From Pempheris klunzingeri (taxonomy: Eukaryota > Chordata > Actinopteri > Acropomatiformes > Pempheridae): a stretch of DNA of 64,000 nt. Positions 56,597 to 64,000 of the stretch are shown here, one piece after another (within the stretch, counting starts at the first letter, position 1; each line of letters begins with the position of its first letter). The stretch spans positions 15,772,432 to 15,836,431 of the forward strand of contig NC_092017.1 of assembly GCF_042242105.1 (NCBI RefSeq). The letters run 5' to 3'. The notes beneath the pieces are model-generated. The model did no database searches and was not told the origin of the DNA. It saw only the letters and a list, made by a program, of their open reading frames with translations. The position numbers and the translations under genes were made by a program.

Positions 56597-58355
56597 GTGT
56601 GTGGTGAAGGCTGCCTGTGCGTGTGTTCACGGTCTGTCGACAGGAAGTGACCGAGTTCTGGCCGTCGGTGAGAAAATGTGGCGACACCTAGTGGCGAGGA
56701 GGAGAAACTTCACTCACTGCAGCAGCAACACAGACTCAGGGAACTGTAACTAAAATAGTGGTTAAATAGTTAATAGAAAGAATGCTTTTCTTATTGCTAT
56801 TTCTGTTATATGTTTGATCTTTGCTGTGCAAGGAGAGTTTGCAAAGTTTGATATTAATAGGCCACTTCACTTTTATTTGTGCTTGCTGTAAACCAGTGGC
56901 GAACTGTGGCCCTGGATCCTTGGCCTGCACGGGGCCATGGGACCCCACCTGGATGTAAACAATCAAAGATTATTAAAAATAATAGCCAGAGCCCTTTGTC
57001 ACTTGGGAATTTAGCATTTCACTGGGGGTTTTTGCTCTAAAACAATGTACAAAGTGGAAAACCAGGCACACAATGCTGGCTAATTGGCATAACTACATTT
57101 AATAAAGACTTATATTATATTACAAAGCATGTTTGTTCTCTTTGTCAGACCAGGTTAACACAGATGCATGAAGGTTGTAACCTGACCTGCTGAACATGTT
57201 ACAACAATCACTTTTTGTAATCACAACCATGGTTTTAGAGCTTGTTGTTGGATGGTGCCTATATGAACATGTTGTAGGAACCAGCACTTAAGATGGTGGG
57301 ACAACAGTGTCCATCAACAGTAGACTCAAAAATTAAGGTTTTTAGTTTGTATACTGATTTTTTGAGTATAGTTTGATATTGTAATTTGTCCAAAATTGGA
57401 TGAACGCAGCAGATTTAATTTTTTGGTTGCAGGTTTACTAACTTAATAAAACCACAGAGGTCCAGAGGCCCCAAAAGCTCCAGGGTTGCTGTGCATCTTC
57501 TTGTTTGTGAAAATTTAGTTGGGAATTTGTGCAGAAATATACACTAAAGCAGAATATTAACTGATATGATAGGGCCTTAAATTAGGCTGTGCTTAATTGC
57601 CTGATCTTGTTGAGAGACCCAAATTATTTTCCTTTTGTGCTTATATGTTACATATTCCTAAATGAATGTGTTAATGTGAAGCCATATCAGTGGACTGTCT
57701 GAGGGGAAAGTCGTCATGTTAATGGTGAAACTGTTTGAAATCCTGGTTAAGATAACTTAAGTATAACTTCTACACATCTGTAATAAAAACACACAGGTAA
57801 CAGTTCATTATTTAATCATTTCAAAGCTAGCAGGCCATACAGGGCCTTAGATTTCTTCTTATCCACTGGGAGAGCACCCTGGAGGATACTTTTTCACATT
57901 TTCTTGCACACTAGGCCACCATAGAGCACACTTTATCATGTATTATCTACCATAGGGGCATCCAAGAAGGTGTTATTGGTGCATTTTTTGCAAGACACGG
58001 AGGCTTCAGTGAGGCAGATACTGTCCCAGCATCTACATACTGTACACATCACACAGAGAGTTGGAGGAAGCTGGATTTACAGGACCCTAGAAGCTAATTT
58101 TTACCCAACAGTTTAGTCGCTCCCTGGCTGTCAGAGGGATAATTACACATTAACAGAACAACACATGAAGCAACAATCAAATATTGATATAATCATTAAT
58201 TTCAATTTATTTATTCTGGAATAACAGTACAGCCAATTGTACACAGTGTATTAACGTAGGTTGTATTTGGGAGTGATATCAGGTTCCAGTCTTAACATTT
58301 GGTTTTTGATAGTGCAGCTAGATGGTTCTTTACGTTTTGAGAAAGCGTTATACCA
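56597..58355. other. Intergenic region between rpf1 and the DNase II gene
   Basis: The first 150 bp upstream of the rpf1 start probably hold its promoter. The rest has no supported gene, repeat or RNA. The DNase II gene ends here (3' UTR not delimited). Confidence 0.5.
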
Positions 58356-60065
58356 TTAAAGCTCTCTGTGTTGAGCATCAGATTGTGTACATGGTTCAGG
58401 CTTTCCAACCAGTGAGAAGAAAGCCTTCCCAACTGCAGTATCATTGGTGCATATTGCTCCTCCGCCTCTGCCCATCTGACTCGCTTCCCTGTTCATATCA
58501 GCTATGCAGGTCCATTCACCATCAGGCGTCACACACCACTTGGAGTGATCTTTAGTATCCGGGAAGGGCTGCATGTTGAGGGGCTTTACCATCTTCACAT
58601 TGTACACATGATGAGGGATGATGGTGCTGCAGTTAGAATGCAGAGACACTCGCATCTTTCCCCAGCTCTTGACATACAGATTCTGGCCCAAATGTTTTAC
58701 AATAAGGCCGGCGTAAAGATCTGCAGTTGAATGGATAACAAAACAGAGTGCAACACTGTTAACAAATAAGCAATAGGACAAAATTTTAGAAATACATTTT
58801 ATACATACTGAACAAAAATAAAACTGCTGACAAAACAAACAGGCAGTGATATATGAGGAGAGACAGCCTGTCACTGCAAGGAGAATAGTTATCAAGTTCC
58901 TAGTTTTGCGCTGTTGATAAACTTAAAACATACATTTTTAACACTTGAAATGTGGTTTCTGATTGCAAGCACTCACCATCCCCAAAACGTTTGTATTTTG
59001 AAAAGCTTAAGATGCCACGTCCTTTCAATGAAGTCAGCGTCGTCACACGAAACCACGGTCCCTGCTTTGGGTAACAGCGCCTCTGGGCGACACATCGCAG
59101 GTTGTTGTGAAAGGTTGGGGGGACGTAAGAGTCAAATGAATAAGCATTGATGTACTTGAGCTGCAGCCCTGAGAATTTAGATAAAATAATTCAGTTTATG
59201 TTATTACCTCTTTTGGGAAATAACTTTCATAAACACAGTCAAAGCAAGATGGCAATATAACTGGCATTAACCCACCTATTTCTTTGAATTCATCATAGGA
59301 GTAAGTCACACACATAAATGTTTGAGCATTAGCGTTTCCATTGGTCGGCCAGAAGTTTTTAGTGCGATATAATGGAAATCTTGGTGTGCTGTGTGAGAGC
59401 CAAACTCCAGTCTGTCTGTCCAACATCACGACTCCTTTAGGAAGTAAAACAGTTGAAAATAACATAAGCCGAGCTTTGTTACACTATGATAGTTTTGACT
59501 TTGAATGCAATATAGTGGAACATTGCTGCACCCACCTTTACTGTGGCCATATGATGGTGAGACAGCTTTAGAATTTGGAGGTTGATCACTGTAGAGCACG
59601 TATCCAAAGCCTTCGGGCTACAACAACATAACAGGAAACTCTGAATCAGTGTGCTGAATTACAAACTGTGCTGTTTAAGAGCGACACACATCCTTTTACA
59701 TCATACATCATCCTTTTTATATATCACCTCTTTGTCGTAGAAGTCAAAAAGAGGCTTCAGGGTGTTCGCCAGAGTGCCAGATGTACTGCTGATGTTCTTT
59801 TCGCTGCGTATCCATCCGTTTGTGCTCTCATCCATGTACAGATACATCAAACCGCCCTTAGTCGCAGTGGGCAGCTTATATAAAATGTACCTTATGATAC
59901 AGAGAGAAACATATTCTATTGCGTATTCAGCTGAGAACATGTGAAAATATAACAACTTAAAATTTCCACCCACCAGTCCACCTCGGTTCCTTTGTCATTC
60001 CTGCATTTCACGTCTGATTCACACCCTTGACGAATTAACCCAAAAGTGAGGAGGAATCTCATCAT
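58356..60065 (-). CDS. dnase2b: Deoxyribonuclease II, dnase2b-like
   Basis: Acid endonuclease that degrades DNA in lysosomes; DNASE2B clears DNA in lens fibre cells in mammals. Exons on the minus strand: 59974-60065, 59728-59890, 59536-59617, 59276-59434, 58977-59168, 58356-58720, giving 350 residues. Family marks: VDWYILYKLP near the N-terminus, GYVLYSDQPP, the first catalytic-type His in SYGHSKGVVMLD, YRTKNFWPTNGNANAQTFMC, and the second in DHSKWCV near the C-terminus, both intact. Predicted N-glycosylation sites include NISS, NCST and NDTA. Its place next to rpf1 matches the vertebrate DNASE2B position. The N-terminus is uncertain: the ATG used sits 6 bp inside an exon with a good acceptor, and the hydrophobic signal is short. 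Confidence 0.9.
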
Positions 60066-63000
60066 TGTTCTCTGAAACAATCAAATATGATCATGATAGA
60101 ATTACAAGGTGAAGAGGCAGAGCTGTTTCCACAGATTAATCACCAGTTGATGATCTTGAATATTTATCAAATTTTCTGAAAAATGTTCCAGGTCATTGAA
60201 ACAGTGATAAGAAATTTCCAATTTTCTTGTATCTATTATTTGGATAAACAGTGGACAAAAGCATTGTGTGCAGAGTTTACTTTAGAGTACGATAACTACT
60301 AAACTACTCATTTGTGTATCTCATCTCATCACTGTCTGTGAATAGATGTGATGCCTTGACAGACTAATCTTAACTCAAGGGCCACTCTCCAGCGATTTCC
60401 AGAGCTTTCAACCTGGAACCTTTGAATAGGGACAGTGGTTTGATTGTTACCTGTCACTGAGCAAACACCAGTAGCTAATGAAGCCTGTGAGGTGTAGTTG
60501 AAAGCTCCAGAAATAGCTGGTAATTGGATCTTGAGTGAAGATTTTGTTCCTGAGGTCTAGAATGAGCTGTCGTGTTCAAAGATTTGATGCCATTTTAATT
60601 TAGCAATTTAACAAAACTGGTTTATTCTTTTTACACTCTGAGACAGTTCCACAGTTTTATGACAGGTGTGTCAGAAATTAAAGACTTAAACAATATAGTT
60701 ATATTAGTTATATGCCATTCTTCCAAAAGACCTTTTCTCATGTGATGTTTTGATGATAGTGGTGGCTTAACACACTGCTCTGAAATCACAAACGTGTGAA
60801 AGTCAGGAAGACTTTATATGCAATGCGGATAATTTCCCCGCTCATCAAACCATTCAGTGGGTTTGGAGAAATGTAGGTCCAAACAGGAGGATGGGTTAGA
60901 GTCAGAGAGCTGTGAGAGTTATTATGCATTATGCAATTCTATACAGCCACTTTCTGGACCCACAAGATTACAAAATCAAATAGTTTAACACAAGCAGAGA
61001 ATAGACAAGTCCAAACAGTCAGTATAAAATTAATAACATGGCTCCTCTGAGCAAACATGTTTATTATCACTACACTAAATAAATACTTTGATTAATTCAA
61101 TTTTCTGAGGTCAGTTCACTCACAGTGGGATATAAACATAGATACGAATATAAACGTTATTTTGACATTCATAGAATACATCTAAAACATTTAATGCTAA
61201 TCCTTTGTTTTACATTTGACTTATTTTATTCATTATTCTATATGTAAATATTATACTTACGCATGCAGCCATCGTCACTTCTCTTCACAGTCAACTGTGC
61301 ATCTGTTTTGCAATACTGCATTCATCATATCTTACTATGAAACTAAACGGACACACCTATCTCTCACTTTGCATCTGCTTTCTCGTTCTTCATTCAGAAA
61401 CATAATGACACCATAATGTTGATCAGCCAGTCATAAGCCACCAAGCATGTAAGAGTTCAGAGCCTTTCAGCACAGTAGGACATAGTTTGACTGACTATCT
61501 TTTTAATGAATGTGGATTTGACACAGACACTCTTCAAACTGAACACTTGTATCATAGTTTAAAAGCTTTTGGTAGATGTTCTACATCCACAAAGAATTAA
61601 CTATGGACATATTCAGATAATTAATCATTGAATTGATATTTTGTGGTCATTCAAGAAACAGCTTTGAATTTTTCTAAGAAGGAGCAGTCATTATGAAAGT
61701 GAAATGTGGTTTGACAAATAGTTTGACACAAGCTGAATTCCTGCACCCATCTGGCACTTTCCAGGCATTACAACAAATAAAAACACACCTGCTCACTGAA
61801 AGTATCCAGGACCTGAAGGCAACCAACAGAATAAATCGAAACCACAACTACAGTGACTAAAGTTTAACTATGTTGGACTGAAGAACATGTTCAATGTCTT
61901 TGTCTCTGTTGATCAGTTCTGTCAGAACAGTTTATATGAAGATTGTATCCAGGAAGAGAAAACAGCACAAGAGTACAGTTATTTTTCAGTTATACATAAT
62001 ATAAGTACTATAAGATAAAGATAATGACTCGTGATTCTTTGAGATAAGTTGATGTGAATTGGGAACATGAAATACTCTTAACCCATGAAAGAGTGTTTGG
62101 CTAGTTGACCACCAGGTGGCACTGTTTATCCAAAACCTCACTTAAGTTATTCACTAAGTGCATCTTCCTGACAAAAAGCAACTACCCTGACACGATGCAG
62201 TCACAATCTCCATCAGCGTAAAATACAACAAAACATTGAACAGACACAGATCAGGTGTTGATGGAGTACATGCCCTTCATTCATTAAGGAAAGTTTCATT
62301 GATTGAGCTGCTTTGTTTTTCAGAAACGCCCCACTCATGCTCATACTGACACACACCAGTACAACCACAGTCTGATGTTCAGATGGCTACTGGGGGCGGG
62401 GGGGTAATGAGGCAGGGGCATCTCACAGGAGGGGCTGCTCTCTCTCTGAGTTATTCAATTTTCTAACCACTGCTGTCCCTGAAGTGTGAATATTCTTTTT
62501 AGAATTTTGTTTAATTAGCACTTGTAGTTCCTCAAAAAACATAAACGGTAAAAAGAATTTAAAAAAATACAGGTTACTTACATAAATACAGGCAAGTGAC
62601 GCAAATAAATTATATCTTTACATACATGTGAGTCAGTGCTGGCACTGAAACACTTGCTTCTTGCAAATGTATTGATAATAATATAGTAATGTCATATGGT
62701 TACTCATACAAAACGCTAATTCACACAGCTGGCGACATAAAACCATTACATTAAGCCAGTAGACTGTCAAAGGCTGAAAACTATCGTGGGTCATCATCAA
62801 AACCGGCATTTCAGTATGTATTGGAACAGAAGAACAAGTCTTTGCATTAAGCTATTAGTTACTAATGTACTTTTAGATATTACCAGACTCTGGCACACAG
62901 ACAAAGTAGGAAACATGGTGTTAGTGCTTTCCTGTGATTCTGCTCTTTTCATGGAGGAAAACTACTAGAAAAGTTAAATACAGCCCACATTTGTGTAACT

Positions 63001-63309
63001 GTTGTGTGTTAAGATGCATAATCAGATTAGCAACTGAAACTACTGGGATATTAATACTCCAAGCTTATCACATTATTGCTACAATAATGCACTTAGCTAG
63101 GATCTAAGTAGCTATCATAAAGCCACGGTGTTAAATTCAACTTGTTGTAGCTGTTTTTACTGAAACTGATGGCTGGTACTTTGTCTGATGGCAGCATGCC
63201 AGCAGTTTGAACCCAAATAGGATCCTCCCCCTCATTTAGTCCCCTATGTCTGAAATAGAGTCTAATTTTGCCGTGTGAGACTAATCCAGTCCCTGTCTTT
63301 TTCTCTCGT
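60066..63309. other. Intergenic region between the two DNase II-like genes
   Basis: AT-rich. Holds a possible 5' exon of the first DNase II gene at about 61261-61272 and the 3' flank of the second. A G-rich patch lies at 62393-62405. No other gene supported. Confidence 0.45.
61261..61272 (-). other. dnase2b: Candidate first coding exon of the DNase II gene
   Basis: On the minus strand ATGGCTGCATGC is followed directly by the consensus donor GTAAGT. Its phase joins in frame to the exon at 59974-60071, giving MAACRTMMRFLLTFGLI. This is a possible upstream start only; the coding match is too short to be sure. Confidence 0.35.
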
Positions 63310-63644
63310 TCAACAGCCAATGTACCAGTGCACCACCTGTCTGAATGCCTTGTAAATCAAGGGGTTGTAGGAGCAGATCAGCCCCCCACCACGCCACAGC
63401 TGGGCCCGCTCCCTGTTCAGATCCCCCAGGCAGGTCACCTGGTCCTCATAGGCCCGCGACACGCACCACTTTGAGTGGTCGTGGCGGGACTGGAACAGGA
63501 CCGGTCCGGGAAGCTGAATCTTCTTGATGTTCATGGTGTGTCTGGGCAGGGAACAGTTGGAGGGCAGCTCGTGCTCTTGTCTCTGCCAGCTCTCCACCAG
63601 CAGGTCGGCATCCAGAACCTGAGCCACCCAGCCTGTGTAAATGT
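63310..63644 (-). CDS. Second DNase II-like gene, last exon only (rest off right edge)
   Basis: An acceptor (CATTCAG) opens an exon of about 111 codons ending VVHWYIGC and a TGA. It reads DIYTGWVAQVL at its start, the catalytic HSKWCV motif, LGDLNRERAQLWRGGG and ICSYN. All align with the last exon of the neighbouring gene (DLYAGLIVKHL, HSKWCV, ADMNREASQMGRGGG, ICTND). It is a tandem paralog that has diverged widely. The earlier exons lie beyond the window, so completeness and exact family member (dnase2 or a second dnase2b) are unknown. Confidence 0.85.
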
Positions 63645-64000
63645 CTGAATGAATGCAAGCGAGCATGTTAGCTCAGCTGAATTATAAAAAAAAATCATAT
63701 ATTAAGTATAGGTAAGCTCACTTGATTATTAAAGTCCACTAGAATAGAATAATGTTTTTAAAAAAACAGACTTATATTGTTAATGTTTAGGTTGTGTTGG
63801 CAATTTCTCAATGATATAAAATTACAGGGAATTAGCACATAATAAGGTAATGAAATCATTTACATTTGCTGCCTTTTAGGTAATAATTCTATAATTCTAT
63901 GACTTTTGGACACAACTGGAAATTTTGTGTTTGTTTTTTAAAAATCAAGTTATTAGATCCGTCAGTTATGCTATAATGAGTTCAGGATTTAATATTTTAA
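63645..64000. other. Intron of the second DNase II-like gene, no exon seen
   Basis: AT-rich sequence between the last exon and the window edge. No further DNase II exon recognised. Confidence 0.5.

Overview
This is nuclear DNA of a ray-finned fish, most likely an acanthomorph (spiny-rayed) teleost. Genes have many short exons with short GT-AG introns, AATAAA poly(A) signals and teleost-type interspersed repeats. The two large yolk genes resemble the VtgAa and VtgAb types of spiny-rayed fishes. No bacterial or viral features were seen.

Layout, left to right: (1) the 3' half of a membrane guanylyl cyclase gene, + strand (1-5560); (2) ssx2ip, + (promoter near 7.1 kb, coding 9140-13591); (3) two tandem vitellogenin genes, both on -: vtgAa (15040-24037) and vtgAb (27515-36475); (4) a 0.58 kb foldback element directly in front of ctbs, + (38616-42582); (5) spata1, - (43272-48416); (6) gng5, + (49659-49994, with a distant 3' UTR exon near 52.6 kb); (7) rpf1, - (53546-56596), tail to tail with gng5; (8) a DNase II gene, dnase2b-like, - (58356-60065); (9) the last exon of a second DNase II-like gene, - (63310-63644), which continues off the right edge.

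The order SSX2IP - vitellogenins - CTBS - SPATA1 - GNG5 - RPF1 - DNASE2B matches the known vertebrate block (human 1p22-31), where the yolk genes lay between SSX2IP and CTBS before mammals lost them. The vitellogenins are the functional centre: liver-made, estrogen-driven yolk precursors. Both have a TTTTAAA box about 40 bp upstream of the ATG and hormone-receptor half-sites further out. The flanking genes are housekeeping or cell-biological (centriolar satellites, lysosomal glycan and DNA breakdown, G-protein signalling, ribosome assembly, sperm).

Exon structures were worked out by reading splice sites. For ssx2ip, ctbs, spata1, gng5, rpf1 and the first DNase II gene all exon phases close to whole codons. 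The vitellogenins were read exon by exon, but not every boundary was fixed. No wholly new system is apparent. The most interesting items are two GC-AG introns, an RFX-type X-box at the ssx2ip promoter, hormone-element variants at the two vitellogenins, a patch of near-identity between the vitellogenin paralogs, and the foldback element at the ctbs promoter.
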